A stretch of DNA of 64,000 nt from an uncultured Pelagibacteraceae bacterium (GCA_902523455.1 CABYZG010000004.1:62001-126000), one strand, 5' to 3'. Shown: positions 33,156-43,499, counted from the stretch's first letter. Numbers and translations are program-made. The notes: generated from the sequence alone by a model not told the origin.

Positions 33156-36100
33156 ACGTGTATAAATTTTTGTATTTCAGTTTCCCAATTGTCTAATATG
33201 CTCTTCGCGTGAAGACTTCCCGTATTTTGATAATGTGAAAGAATAATTTGGTTAAGTTCATTTGTCCAATATTCAGATGCTATAGTATCAAAAATTAGAG
33301 TTTCACCGTTAACTCTCTGATTAAATTTTTTATCCTCATCATAAATAAAAGCCATACCTCCTGTCATCCCCGCTCCGAAATTATCTCCAGTTTTTCCAAG
33401 CACAACAACAGTGCCGCCAGTCATGTACTCACAGCCGTTAGAGCCACATCCTTCTACAACTGTAATCGCCCCTGAATTCCTTACAGCAAACCGCTCGCCT
33501 GCTTGCCCAGCAGCATATAACTCTCCTGAAGTTGCACCGTAAAGAACTGTATTTCCGATTATTGTATTTTCATTTGTAACTAAATTACTATTCTTATGAG
33601 GTCGAATTGAAATAGTTGCACCAGATAAACCTTTACCAACATAATCATTTGAATCTCCATATAGATTTATTTTTAGTCCTTTAATAGCAAAAGCTCCTAG
33701 CGACTGACCCGCTGACCCAGTCAGATTAATAGTCAGATGTTCTTTATTAACTTCTTTATCTTTGAAAGTTCTGTATATAGTTGACGATAATCTTGTGCCA
33801 ACAGCTCTATCGGTATTTTTAATGGGATAGTTTAGTTCAGTTTTTTGACCTGTTTGTAAAAATTTAGATGCATCCTCAATAATTTTTTGGTCAAGTGTTG
33901 ACCCAACGTCATTGATAATGGAGTGGCTAAAGTATTCTACGTTTGGATCCTTTTCCGCTTGAATGAGCAATGAATTAAGGTCTAAGTCATCTAAATGAGT
34001 TGATCCCCTTGATATTTGATACAAAAGGTCAGTTCTTCCAATGATTTCGTTTAGGCTTTTGAATCCAAGTTTTGCTAAGATTTCTCTTACCTCTTCAGCT
34101 ATATAACTAAAAAGGTTAACCACTTTTTCAGGACTACCTGAAAATCTCGCTCTTAAGTCCTCATCTTGAGTACAAACTCCAACTGGACATGTGTTTGAGT
34201 GACATTGCCTTACCATTATACAGCCCATCGCAACCAGTGAAGTTGTGCCAACACCAAATTCCTCGGCACCCATAATTGCAGCAATTACAACGTCACGACC
34301 TGTTTTGATACCTCCATCAGTTCTAAGCACAACGTTTTGCCTTAAGCCGTTAAGTGTCAAAACTTGATTCACTTCTGTTAAGCCCATTTCCCATGGGATG
34401 CCCGCGTATTTAATACTTGTTTGAGGACTTGCTCCAGTTCCGCCATTATGTCCTGAAATTAAAATGACGTCAGCTTTAGCCTTCGCAACACCTGCCGCTA
34501 TTGTTCCAATTCCAGATGACGCTACAAGCTTTACACAAACTCTGGCATCTGGGTTTGCCTGTTTAAGATCATAAATAAGTTGAGCAAGATCTTCTATTGA
34601 ATAAATATCGTGATGTGGTGGAGGGCTGATTAGTGTAACACCTTCTGTAGAGTGACGAAGCTTGGCTATCTCAGCAGTTACTTTAAATCCAGGAAGCTGA
34701 CCACCCTCACCTGGCTTAGCTCCTTGTGCTATTTTAATTTCTATTTCCTCACAGTTATTTAAATATTCAGTTGTTACACCAAACCTTGCTGAAGCTACTT
34801 GTTTTACTCTTGAGTTAGCACTGTCTCCATTATTGAGAGGCTTCGATCTTTCAATCGATTCACCGCCTTCGCCTGAACAAGAAGCACCTCCGATCCGGTT
34901 CATTGCTATTGCTAGTGTTTCATGGGCCTCCTTTGAAAGTGCTCCATGTGACATACTACCTGTACCGAAGCGCTTTCTGATAGACGTTATTGATTCTACT
35001 TCGCTTAATTCGATTGAACTTTCACTTTCTTTAAACTCGAGCAAATCTCTAATATTGATTGGAGCAAAGTTGCTCATGGAGTTTGAATATTTTTTAAACA
35101 TCTCATAAGAGTCATCTGCCACTGCTGTTTGTAGAAGGTGTATCAACTTCCCTTCATAAGCATGAGTTTCACCACCGTTTCTGTACCGATATATACCACC
35201 AATTGGCAATGTTTGTACGCTATCCGAATACGCATAATTATGAAGATCGGTTAGTTTTTTTTCAATTCCAGATAAACCAATGCCAGACATACGACTTTGT
35301 ACACCTAGGAAATATTCATTAACCATTGAACGGCTTAAGCCAACAGCTTCAAAATTAAATCCGCCCCTGTAAGCACTGATAACTGAAATTCCAAGCTTAG
35401 ACATAACCTTGAGTAAGCCTTGGTCTACTGCTTTTTTATATCGCTCAACACATTGCTCATAAGATAAATTTCCAAGAAGTCCCTTTTGTTGTCTTTCATA
35501 AATACAGTCTAATGCTAAGTATGGGTTTACTGTCGTAGCACCAACACCAATGAGTACAGCAAAGTAATGAGTATCCAGACACTCTGCAGACCTTACGTGC
35601 AATGATACAAAAGATCTTATACCTTTACGTGTCAAATCTGTGTGAATTGCAGCGGTGATCAATATCATTGGTAAAGATAATTTGACGTGGTCCGCACTAA
35701 TATCAGACAGTACGATATGAGACTTTCCGCTTAAAACTGCAGTCTCAGACTCGAATTGAATACGCTTTATTTCCTCTTTTAAATTAAAATTATCCTTATG
35801 AACTGTACAATCAATCACAGTTGTAGATTCTTGTCCCCGAGCAGAAATCTTTTTGAACAACCCATTTGTTATAAATGGACTATCAATTACAAAAACATTT
35901 TCTTCATAAGGATTAGGAGATAGAATATCTTGTAAATTTCCAAATCGAGTTTTTAAACTCATTCTGCTTTGCTCTCTTAGGCTATCAATTGGAGGGTTTG
36001 TTACCTGACTAAACTTTTGTCTAAAAAAATGAGATAATGGCCGATATTTGTCCGACAACACAGCAACAGGAGTATCATCACCCATGCTTCCAGTAGATTC

Positions 36101-37603
36101 CTTGGCATCACTCACCATTGGATGAAGAATAAGTTCTAGTTCTTCCATTGTGAAACCAGCCGCAATCATTCTTTTTCTTAATTTTTCAGATTCTATAACT
36201 GTCGACTCTCTTGAAACTGTTACTCTTTTATCTAATCGAATTATTTTTTTAACATACTCTTCATAAGGAGCTTCTTTAGCAAGATAGTCTTTTAAATCAG
36301 AGTTACGATAAATTTTTCCTTCCTTTAAATTTATTCCAATTATATCTCCAGGTCCCAGTCTGCCTTTTTCAACTATCTTTGACTCATCAACCCTGACCAT
36401 TCCTGTTTCAGAACCAACGTATATTATGTTGTCATTTGATACAGAGTACCGCATTGGCCTTAAGCCATTTCGATCCATACCACCAATAATCCAATTTCCG
36501 TCAACTGCAGCTATTGCTGCGGGTCCATCCCATGGTTCTACAATAGCATTAGAAAACTCATACATATTTCTATGCTCAATTGGCATTAGTTCACTTCTTT
36601 TTGACCATGCCTCAGGTATTAGAAGAGTTTTAACAAGAGGAACTGATCTTCCAGCTCTAACATATAATTCAAATGCAGCATCTAAGGCGGCAGAGTCAGA
36701 AACATTTTTTTCTATAATTGGTTTAACTTGTTCACTATCATCACCAAAAATTTCTGATGTAATTCTTGTTTGATGGTTTCTCATCCAATTTGTATTTCCG
36801 GAAATTGTATTTATCTCTCCATTGTGAGCCAACATTCTAAATGGTTGCGCCAAACCCCAGGATGGAAAGGTATTTGTGGAATATCTTTGATGAAACACTG
36901 CATAAGAAGACACAAAATTTTTATTAGCTAAATCAGGATAGAATATGGAAAGTTGTTCAGCTAAGAATAGCCCCTTGTAGATGATTGACTCAAAACTTAG
37001 AGAGCATACATAAAATCCATTAATTTGCTGTTTTGCTATTCTCTTTTCAAGTCGACGTCTTACTAGATATAATTCTTTTGAATAATCGAAATTACTTTCT
37101 CTTTCAATGTTATTAACAAACATAACCTGTTCAATCTCAGGTCTAGTTGAATTTGCTTTTTCACCAATAACACTGTTATTAATAGGCACTTGTCTCCAGC
37201 CATATATATAGTATCCATGATCAAGAAGTTCAGACTCAATTATTGTTCGACATTTTTCTAATGCTGCATAGTCGTTTCTTGGCAAAAACATCATACCAAT
37301 GCCTAGAGGCTCGTCTCTTTTTTCATGGCCTGTTTTAGCAATTTCGTCATCAAAGAAGTTTATAGGTATTTGAGTAAGTATGCCGGCACCATCACCTGTC
37401 TTACCATCAGCATCAACAGCACCTCTGTGCCACACAGCTTTTAGCGCGTCGATACCACCTTCTACAACTTCTCTTCTTTGCTTACCATCAACTGATGCTA
37501 CAAAGCCAACACCACATGCATCGTGCTCTTGTTTAGGACTATAAAGGTGCCCTTCTTCCAAGACTTGCTTATTTTTTCTGTATCTATTTAAATCTGAACT
37601 CAT
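33083..37603 (-). CDS. gltB: glutamate synthase (NADPH) large subunit
   Basis: 1506 residues, full length. Domain order: class II glutaminase domain with the nucleophile Cys30 exposed after removal of a ~29-residue propeptide (EHDACGVGF), central domain, FMN-binding synthase domain with the 3Fe-4S cysteines (CHSNTCPVGVC), and the C-terminal GXGXG domain (GATSGELYAAGQAGERFAVR). It makes two glutamates from glutamine and 2-oxoglutarate. The start overlaps gltD by four bases; the end overlaps queG. Confidence 0.98.
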   Translation of the reverse strand: MSSDLNRYRKNKQVLEEGHLYSPKQEHDACGVGFVASVDGKQRREVVEGGIDALKAVWHRGAVDADGKTGDGAGILTQIPINFFDDEIAKTGHEKRDEPLGIGMMFLPRNDYAALEKCRTIIESELLDHGYYIYGWRQVPINNSVIGEKANSTRPEIEQVMFVNNIERESNFDYSKELYLVRRRLEKRIAKQQINGFYVCSLSFESIIYKGLFLAEQLSIFYPDLANKNFVSSYAVFHQRYSTNTFPSWGLAQPFRMLAHNGEINTISGNTNWMRNHQTRITSEIFGDDSEQVKPIIEKNVSDSAALDAAFELYVRAGRSVPLVKTLLIPEAWSKRSELMPIEHRNMYEFSNAIVEPWDGPAAIAAVDGNWIIGGMDRNGLRPMRYSVSNDNIIYVGSETGMVRVDESKIVEKGRLGPGDIIGINLKEGKIYRNSDLKDYLAKEAPYEEYVKKIIRLDKRVTVSRESTVIESEKLRKRMIAAGFTMEELELILHPMVSDAKESTGSMGDDTPVAVLSDKYRPLSHFFRQKFSQVTNPPIDSLREQSRMSLKTRFGNLQDILSPNPYEENVFVIDSPFITNGLFKKISARGQESTTVIDCTVHKDNFNLKEEIKRIQFESETAVLSGKSHIVLSDISADHVKLSLPMILITAAIHTDLTRKGIRSFVSLHVRSAECLDTHYFAVLIGVGATTVNPYLALDCIYERQQKGLLGNLSYEQCVERYKKAVDQGLLKVMSKLGISVISAYRGGFNFEAVGLSRSMVNEYFLGVQSRMSGIGLSGIEKKLTDLHNYAYSDSVQTLPIGGIYRYRNGGETHAYEGKLIHLLQTAVADDSYEMFKKYSNSMSNFAPINIRDLLEFKESESSIELSEVESITSIRKRFGTGSMSHGALSKEAHETLAIAMNRIGGASCSGEGGESIERSKPLNNGDSANSRVKQVASARFGVTTEYLNNCEEIEIKIAQGAKPGEGGQLPGFKVTAEIAKLRHSTEGVTLISPPPHHDIYSIEDLAQLIYDLKQANPDARVCVKLVASSGIGTIAAGVAKAKADVILISGHNGGTGASPQTSIKYAGIPWEMGLTEVNQVLTLNGLRQNVVLRTDGGIKTGRDVVIAAIMGAEEFGVGTTSLVAMGCIMVRQCHSNTCPVGVCTQDEDLRARFSGSPEKVVNLFSYIAEEVREILAKLGFKSLNEIIGRTDLLYQISRGSTHLDDLDLNSLLIQAEKDPNVEYFSHSIINDVGSTLDQKIIEDASKFLQTGQKTELNYPIKNTDRAVGTRLSSTIYRTFKDKEVNKEHLTINLTGSAGQSLGAFAIKGLKINLYGDSNDYVGKGLSGATISIRPHKNSNLVTNENTIIGNTVLYGATSGELYAAGQAGERFAVRNSGAITVVEGCGSNGCEYMTGGTVVVLGKTGDNFGAGMTGGMAFIYDEDKKFNQRVNGETLIFDTIASEYWTNELNQIILSHYQNTGSLHAKSILDNWETEIQKFIHVCPKEIVNILPQPLGFKDHLKKVN

Positions 37604-39039
37604 GATGCTTTAACCTTACTAACCTCTGCCATTTTTTTAGCTTCGATATAACTATGTATTGAATTGGCCACATCTCGACCATCCCTTATTCCCCAAACTA
37701 CAAGTGAAGCCCCTCGAACAATATCTCCTGCAGCAAAGACTCCATCAATATCAGTCATCATAGTATTGAAACCTACTCTTACTGTGCCCCACTTTGTCAC
37801 TGATAAGTCTTTAACATCAAAAAGTGTGGGTAAATTTTCAGGAGAAAAACCTAGAGCAGCTATGACCATATCAGCCTTCAAATTAAAATCAGATCCATCT
37901 ATTTGTTGAGGTGTTCTTCTTCCATCGGCATCAGGCTCACTCAATCTCATTTTGACACACTCAATTTGGTAGCCATTTTTTAAAACATTCATATTAATTG
38001 GGAGAGATTGCCACATGAATTCGACGCCTTCCTCTTCAGCATTATTTACCTCTCTTGCAGAACCAGGCATATTTTCTTTATCTCTACGATATAAACATTT
38101 CACAGATTTAGCCTTTTGTCTTACAGCAGTTCGTACACAGTCCATTGCCGTGTCACCGCCACCAATGACCACAATGTCTTTTCCTTTTGCATCCAACTCA
38201 CCTTCATCAAATTTCTTAACTTCATCTCCAAGTCCTTTTCGATTAGATGCAATTAAATATTCTAATGCTGGAATTATGTTACTTGTACTTTCACCCAGGC
38301 TAATTTCTTTAGCTTTATAAACACCTGTAGCTATTAAAACTGCATCATGTTTTTTTTGAAGATCTACAAATTTTATATCTTTTCCAATTTCAACATTAAG
38401 ATGAATATTAATTCCAGAATCTTTTAAGTATTGCATTCTCCTTTGAACGATATCTTTTTCTAATTTAAAATTTGGGATACCATAAATTAACAATCCACCA
38501 GCTCTGTCGTAACGATCATAAACATGAACCTTGTAACCTTTTTTTCTAAGCTCTTCTGCAGCGGCTAGTCCTGCTGGTCCTGCGCCAATTACACCTATGC
38601 TATTTTCTTTTTCTATCCTCTTTTCAACCTTGAGAGGGGTAATCCATCCATTCTCAAATGCATTATCTGTTAAATATTTCTCTACTGAGCCAATTGTTAC
38701 TGATCCATGTCCTGATTGCTCGATTACGCAATTACCTTCACACAATCTATCTTGTGGACAGATCCTGCCACATATCTCAGGCATATTATTTGTACTTGAT
38801 GAGATTTCATAAGCCTCTTCCAACCTATCCTCTGCGGCAAGCTTTAACCAATCAGGTATATGATTATGAAGTGGACAGTGGACTGTGCAATATGGAACGC
38901 CACATTGAGAGCATCTGCTAGACTGCTCTTTTGCACTATTTTTAATGAAATTATCATAGATTTCTCGAAAGTCTTTTTTTCTATCTTTTGATAATCTCTT
39001 ATCAGGATATTCTTGATTTAGATCAGTAAATTTAAGCAT
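37600..39039 (-). CDS. gltD: glutamate synthase small subunit
   Basis: 479 residues. N-terminal 4Fe-4S cysteines (CSQCGVPYCTVHCPLHNHIP; CGRICPQDRLCEGNC), FAD-binding IGAGPAGLAAAEELRKKGY, NADPH-binding VVIGGGDTAMDCVRTAVRQ, and the C-terminal FAD contact GVFAAGDIVRGASLVVWGI. It takes electrons from NADPH and passes them to GltB. It overlaps gltB by four bases. An inverted repeat 10 bp upstream of its ATG may be an operator. Confidence 0.97.
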   Translation of the reverse strand: MLKFTDLNQEYPDKRLSKDRKKDFREIYDNFIKNSAKEQSSRCSQCGVPYCTVHCPLHNHIPDWLKLAAEDRLEEAYEISSSTNNMPEICGRICPQDRLCEGNCVIEQSGHGSVTIGSVEKYLTDNAFENGWITPLKVEKRIEKENSIGVIGAGPAGLAAAEELRKKGYKVHVYDRYDRAGGLLIYGIPNFKLEKDIVQRRMQYLKDSGINIHLNVEIGKDIKFVDLQKKHDAVLIATGVYKAKEISLGESTSNIIPALEYLIASNRKGLGDEVKKFDEGELDAKGKDIVVIGGGDTAMDCVRTAVRQKAKSVKCLYRRDKENMPGSAREVNNAEEEGVEFMWQSLPINMNVLKNGYQIECVKMRLSEPDADGRRTPQQIDGSDFNLKADMVIAALGFSPENLPTLFDVKDLSVTKWGTVRVGFNTMMTDIDGVFAAGDIVRGASLVVWGIRDGRDVANSIHSYIEAKKMAEVSKVKAS

Positions 39040-39048
39040 AACTTATAA

Positions 39049-39071
39049 ATATGTCATAATTATTGACATAT
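39049..39071. promoter_or_regulatory. inverted repeat ATATGTCA-N7-TGACATAT upstream of gltD
   Basis: A perfect 8-bp inverted repeat with a 7-nt AT spacer, 10 bp upstream of the gltD ATG in the gltD/uppP divergent region. A third copy of the half site, TGACATA, lies at 39139-39145. The layout suggests a dimer-binding operator, such as a nitrogen-responsive regulator; the regulator is not identified. Confidence 0.5.
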
Positions 39072-39199
39072 ACAGAATCTCATTAATAATTTGAATCACT
39101 TTATATCAGTCTTATAATATATTAATAGTCATACATTATGACATAAATATAACTTTTGCTTGCCTATTTGGCGTAAAACTCTATTTTTTCATATCTGTT

Positions 39200-39997
39200 A
39201 TGCATATTTTTCCTGTAATTATTTTAGCAATTATTCAAGGAATTACTGAATTCCTACCAATTTCAAGTTCAGCTCACTTGCTTATTACTGCAGAAATGAT
39301 GAATATAAGAGAAAATATATCTCTCGATATAAGCCTTCATTTAGGCACTTTGATGGCTGTATTGATCTACTTTAGAACTGAGGCAATTAACTTCTTTCAA
39401 TTTATGATGCCTTTTCTTACTTCTAACAAAATATCCAAAACAAAGATGAATCAAAATTTGATCGTTGCTTCATTACCGATAATTTTTATTGGTGGCTTAG
39501 CTTATATGTCTGGTTTTGCTGAAATCTTCAGAGATCTACATTTTATAGGTCTATCAACTATAGTCTTTGGTTTAGCGCTTTATTTTGCTGATATCAGATC
39601 TAATGAGGAAAGTCTTAAAGTGGATAATCTATCTTATAAGAAATCTCTTGTTGTTGGTTTTTTTCAAATTTTCGCAATTATTCCAGGTGCTTCAAGAGCA
39701 GGTGTCGTTTATACGGGTTCAAGAATAGTTGGTTTAAATAGAGTCGAGGCTGCAAAATTTTCAATGCTGCTATCAATACCTGTAATACTAATATCAGCCT
39801 CAATTCCTGCTATTGAAATAGCGAATGACTCAATTGCAATAAATTTTTTGTATTTATTTTCCGGTTTTATTATTTCTTTCATTACAGCATACTTATCAAT
39901 AAGTATATTGTTGAATTGGGTAAAAAATAATTCGATGATCCCATTTGTAATTTATCGAATTATACTTGGATCGATAATATTAATTTATTTTACTTAA
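39200..39997 (+). CDS. uppP: undecaprenyl-diphosphatase
   Basis: 265 residues, right size for BacA/UppP, which regenerates the undecaprenyl phosphate carrier for peptidoglycan and LPS sugars. Signature motifs: QGITEFLPISSSAHL at the N-terminus and the PGASRAG motif in FAIIPGASRAGVVYTGSR. About eight hydrophobic segments. It has its own 160-bp upstream region shared with gltD; it is convergent with the NDUFA9-like gene, one base apart. Confidence 0.97.
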   Translation: MHIFPVIILAIIQGITEFLPISSSAHLLITAEMMNIRENISLDISLHLGTLMAVLIYFRTEAINFFQFMMPFLTSNKISKTKMNQNLIVASLPIIFIGGLAYMSGFAEIFRDLHFIGLSTIVFGLALYFADIRSNEESLKVDNLSYKKSLVVGFFQIFAIIPGASRAGVVYTGSRIVGLNRVEAAKFSMLLSIPVILISASIPAIEIANDSIAINFLYLFSGFIISFITAYLSISILLNWVKNNSMIPFVIYRIILGSIILIYFT

Positions 39998-39998
39998 A

Positions 39999-40904
39999 CT
40001 ATAAAATATATGAACTTATAATATTTCTTGGTGAACTTGGTTCAATTCCTAATTTTTCTAAATTAAATTCAGTTTTAGAGATGATATTGTCTTTTCTAAG
40101 AAGTTTAACTTGGTCAAATGTTATAAGTGGAGATGGTAAGGGCAACATCATAAATGCAATAAAATTTGCAAATGATAAAGGAATTGGAACTATTAGTCTT
40201 TTAATTTCTAAAGTGTCTAAAATTAACTGGTATATTTCTTTTAGACTCATTTTTTCCGGTCCACCAAATTCAAATATCTTACCATTATATTTATCATCCA
40301 AAATAAGTCTGTTTATAGCTGTGGCGATATCTTTAACATAAACACATTGGTATTTATTATTAGCAAACAACGGTACAACTGGTAAACTTTTTAATAATTT
40401 AGCTTGAACAGAAAAGAAACCGTCACCAGGTCCGAAAACTATTGATGGTCTAATTATGATTGTGTTGGGATAAATCTTTTGAATATTTTTCTCTCCCAAG
40501 CCTTTTGATTGTTGATATTTTGAGTCGCTTTCGATATCAGCTCCAATGGATGAAAAATGGATAAATTTTTCAACTTTATATTTTGTACACAAATCTGCGA
40601 TATTTTTAGGTCCTAAAGAATGACAATTTGCGAAAGATTGACCGCCAGAACTATCATTTAATACACCTACAAAATTAATGACAACATCAGAGTTTTTTAT
40701 ATATGGCTCGATTGTGTGCTTAAGCATAATATTACCTTTTACAATATCTAATTTTTCTATTGGCGCCATCATTCTTAAGTGACCAGCCAAATGAGGATTT
40801 CTGCACACAATTTTCAAATTGTGACCCTCTTTAAGAAGTTCGGAGATACAATATTTAGCCAAAAACCCAGATCCGCCAATTAATGTGATATTTTTTTTCT
40901 TCAT
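39999..40904 (-). CDS. NDUFA9-like SDR (complex I-associated family protein)
   Basis: 301 residues from ATG 40904 (MKKKNITLIGGSGFLAKYC), the usual start of the family; a longer reading would begin at a TTG opposite the nrnC start. Rossmann motif IGGSGFLAKY, then FIHFSSIGAD and KGLGEKNIQKIYPNTIIIRP with IVFGPGDGFF are characteristic of the atypical SDR group that includes mitochondrial NDUFA9. In bacteria it is linked to respiratory complex I or quinone metabolism, but catalysis is unproven. Confidence 0.85.
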   Translation of the reverse strand: MKKKNITLIGGSGFLAKYCISELLKEGHNLKIVCRNPHLAGHLRMMAPIEKLDIVKGNIMLKHTIEPYIKNSDVVINFVGVLNDSSGGQSFANCHSLGPKNIADLCTKYKVEKFIHFSSIGADIESDSKYQQSKGLGEKNIQKIYPNTIIIRPSIVFGPGDGFFSVQAKLLKSLPVVPLFANNKYQCVYVKDIATAINRLILDDKYNGKIFEFGGPEKMSLKEIYQLILDTLEIKRLIVPIPLSFANFIAFMMLPLPSPLITFDQVKLLRKDNIISKTEFNLEKLGIEPSSPRNIISSYIL

Positions 40905-40957
40905 ATTTTTTAAATATACCTTTATGTACAGATTTGAAATAGAGTAAATCTTACACA

Positions 40958-41569
40958 ATGCAAACTATTTTACACAAAAATGATTTGAGTAACGGCATTA
41001 ATTTTTCAAGCATTGTTGCAGCTGATTGTGAAATGATGGGACTGCAGCCTAATAGGGACCCGCTTTGCTTGATACAACTATATGATGGAAAAGGTGATTG
41101 TCATTTAGTTCAATTTATTGATCAAAATTTTGATGCTCCAAATCTTAAAAAATTATTAGGTAGTGATAAAACATTTATATTTCACTATGCCCGACACGAT
41201 TTAGCGGCCATTAAGCATGATTTAAACATTATGATAAAAAACGTTTATTGCACTAAAATTAGTTCAAAGATAGCAAGAACTTATTCGCAAGGACATGGCT
41301 ATAAAGACTTATGTAAGGAACTTTTGAATATTGATATTTCAAAAAAACAGCAATCAAGTGATTGGTCAAATCCAAATTTATCCGAAGAACAAATTAATTA
41401 CGCTGCAACAGATGTAATTCACTTACACGACATTAGAGAAAAATTAGAGGGAATTTTAGAGAGACAAAATAGAAGAAAGCTTGTTCAGGCTTGTATAGAA
41501 TTTTTACCTACACGAGTTGAGTTAGATTTGAGGGGCTGGAATAATGATATATTCTCACATTCTAGTTAG
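40958..41569 (+). CDS. nrnC: NrnC-type 3'-5' exoribonuclease (RNase D-like)
   Basis: 203 residues, the exonuclease domain only, without HRDC domains; this length fits alphaproteobacterial NrnC, which degrades dinucleotide RNA, rather than true RNase D. DEDDy residues: Asp23 and Glu25 in AADCEMMGL, Asp in FHYARHDLAA, and Tyr/Asp in INYAATDVIHL. The end FLPTRVELDLRGWNNDIFSH is typical of NrnC. It is followed after 3 nt by kdsD. TAGAGT lies 12 nt upstream of ATG; no Shine-Dalgarno sequence. Confidence 0.9.
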   Translation: MQTILHKNDLSNGINFSSIVAADCEMMGLQPNRDPLCLIQLYDGKGDCHLVQFIDQNFDAPNLKKLLGSDKTFIFHYARHDLAAIKHDLNIMIKNVYCTKISSKIARTYSQGHGYKDLCKELLNIDISKKQQSSDWSNPNLSEEQINYAATDVIHLHDIREKLEGILERQNRRKLVQACIEFLPTRVELDLRGWNNDIFSHSS

Positions 41570-41572
41570 AAA

Positions 41573-42538
41573 ATGACAAAAAATAAAATAATCAACGCTG
41601 GCAAAGAAGTTATTAGTACTGAGTTAGAAGGTATAAAAAAACTTAATAAGATAATAGATAAGAATTTTGATAAAGCTGTTAGAGTCCTCGCAAAAGTAAA
41701 AGGAAGGGTTATTATCACTGGAGTAGGCAAATCAGGTCACATTGCAAGCAAAATATCTAGCACTATGAGCTCAACTGGAACTCCATCGCAATATTGTTCT
41801 CCAACCGACATGAGTCACGGAGACTTGGGCATTATTTCAAAAAAAGATGCACTTATCATAATTTCTAATTCAGGTAATAGTAATGAATTGGTAAATCTTT
41901 TAAAATTTGCCAAAAAATACTCAATCTCAATTATAGGAATTTCCTCAAATTCTGAAAGTGAGCTTATTAAAGCTTCTAATATTAGCTTAATTATACCAAA
42001 TGCGGCTGAAGCATGTTCAATAGGAATGGCGCCAACAACCTCCACAACTATGGCACTTATTGTAGGAGATGCCTTATGTGTTTCTCTAATGAAATTGAAA
42101 AAGTTCAAAATTTCAGACTATAAGAAGTTACATCCTGGTGGATCGCTGGGGATACAAATGCTTCAAGTTAAGGACATCATGCATACTAAAAAGAAAATGC
42201 CAATTGTTACAGAGAGTGCAAATATTAAATCTGTAATTATTGAAATGACAAAAAAATCATTTGGTCATGTAGGTGTAAAAAATAAAAAAAATGAGTTAAT
42301 TGGAGTAATTACCGACGGTGATTTAAGAAGAAATATAAATAATCACTTAATAGAGAGTAAAGCCAAAATGATAATGACGCAAAGACCTAAATTAGTTAAT
42401 CAAAATATACTTGTTATTGATGCGTTAAATATAATGAATAAAAATAAAATTACCTGTTTGTTTGTCGTAGATAAAGAAAAAAATAAGTCTCCTGTAGGTA
42501 TTATACATATTCATGATTGCATAAGATATGTTAATTAA
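41573..42538 (+). CDS. kdsD: arabinose-5-phosphate isomerase (KdsD/KpsF)
   Basis: 321 residues: SIS sugar isomerase domain (~40-185; GVGKSGHIASKISSTMSSTG, then SNSGNSNELVNLL) and two CBS domains (~205-320; KKSFGHVGVKNKKNELIGVI). It converts ribulose 5-phosphate to arabinose 5-phosphate, the first step to KDO of LPS. HPGGSLG marks the SIS C-end. It leads the kdsD-lptC-lptA-lptB group and overlaps lptC by 11 nt. Confidence 0.96.
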   Translation: MTKNKIINAGKEVISTELEGIKKLNKIIDKNFDKAVRVLAKVKGRVIITGVGKSGHIASKISSTMSSTGTPSQYCSPTDMSHGDLGIISKKDALIIISNSGNSNELVNLLKFAKKYSISIIGISSNSESELIKASNISLIIPNAAEACSIGMAPTTSTTMALIVGDALCVSLMKLKKFKISDYKKLHPGGSLGIQMLQVKDIMHTKKKMPIVTESANIKSVIIEMTKKSFGHVGVKNKKNELIGVITDGDLRRNINNHLIESKAKMIMTQRPKLVNQNILVIDALNIMNKNKITCLFVVDKEKNKSPVGIIHIHDCIRYVN

Positions 42539-43040
42539 GTTTTTTAATCTAAATAATCTATTATTATTTCTTGTTGCATTATTTATATCAATATCTCTTG
42601 TTTACAGTGAGGATTTGTTTATTGAAATTGATAATCCAAAATTTTCTGAAAAAGGTTTAAGTGATAAAACCTATGAGATAAAAGCAGAAAAGGGGCTAAA
42701 ATCTGATAAAGAACTAAAACTATTTGTGATTGAGGGTAAATTCAAAACAGCTAAAGATGGAAAATGGATTTACTTAGAGGCAGATAAGGGAAATTTTTCT
42801 CAAGATAATAATTTTATAGAATTACAAGAAAATATCATTTTTTATACTGATGATGGAGAAAAACTCAGCTCAAATTATGCAACATTTGATATACAAAATG
42901 ATATTATTGAATTAGCAGAAAATGTTAGTCACGAGAGTATAAAGGGATTAATTCTGTCGGACAGTTCTACTATCACGAATAATTTTAATAAAATTACTTA
43001 TTTTGGAAATGTTGAATCATTAATAAACGCCTCTGAGTAA
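42528..43040 (+). CDS. lptC: LPS export system protein LptC
   Basis: 170 residues with a single N-terminal membrane helix (residues 8-25) and a periplasmic beta-jellyroll domain. Sequence conservation is low, as is usual for LptC, but NPKFSEKGLSDKTYEIKAEK fits the family's start and gene order (kdsD-lptC-lptA-lptB) settles it. LptC takes LPS from the LptB2FG complex and hands it to LptA. It overlaps kdsD by 11 nt and lptA by one base. Confidence 0.88.
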   Translation: MLIKFFNLNNLLLFLVALFISISLVYSEDLFIEIDNPKFSEKGLSDKTYEIKAEKGLKSDKELKLFVIEGKFKTAKDGKWIYLEADKGNFSQDNNFIELQENIIFYTDDGEKLSSNYATFDIQNDIIELAENVSHESIKGLILSDSSTITNNFNKITYFGNVESLINASE

Positions 43041-43489
43041 TGTCTAAAAAAAGTTTTTATATTATTATTATAAATTTATTACTTATAATTAATAGTTATT
43101 CAAATGAATTAAAAGTCACTTCAGAAAATCTTGAAGTTGATCGAGAAAACAGAATTTCAGTTTTCTTAGGTGATGTGTACGCATATAATGAAGATATAAA
43201 GATTTGGTCTGATAAACTAATTGTAAAGTTTGATAATGAAGAGAACGAGATAGAAGAGTTGAATGCTGAGAATTCTGTTAAAATAATTAAAGAGGAAATT
43301 ACCGCTACAGGTGATATAGGAGTATATTATCCAAAATCAGAAAAACTTAACTTATTGGGTAATGTAGAAGTTATAGAGAAAAATAACTATGTTAAATGCG
43401 ACGAATTATACCTAGATATAAAAAACTCTACCAGTATAATGAGAAGCAACTCATCAAAAAGGGTCGAAGCTTACATAATTAATAATTAA
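43040..43489 (+). CDS. lptA: LPS transport periplasmic protein LptA (OstA-like)
   Basis: 149 residues. Signal peptide (residues 1-20), then an OstA-like domain built of beta strands: LKVTSENLEVDRENRISVFL, then GDVYAYNEDIKIWSDKLIVK and NAENSVKIIKEEITATGDIG. LptA bridges the periplasm and carries LPS to the outer membrane. It sits between lptC (one-base overlap) and lptB (10 nt). Assignment rests on fold-like motifs and order. Confidence 0.9.
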   Translation: MSKKSFYIIIINLLLIINSYSNELKVTSENLEVDRENRISVFLGDVYAYNEDIKIWSDKLIVKFDNEENEIEELNAENSVKIIKEEITATGDIGVYYPKSEKLNLLGNVEVIEKNNYVKCDELYLDIKNSTSIMRSNSSKRVEAYIINN

Positions 43490-43499
43490 TATTTTAACA

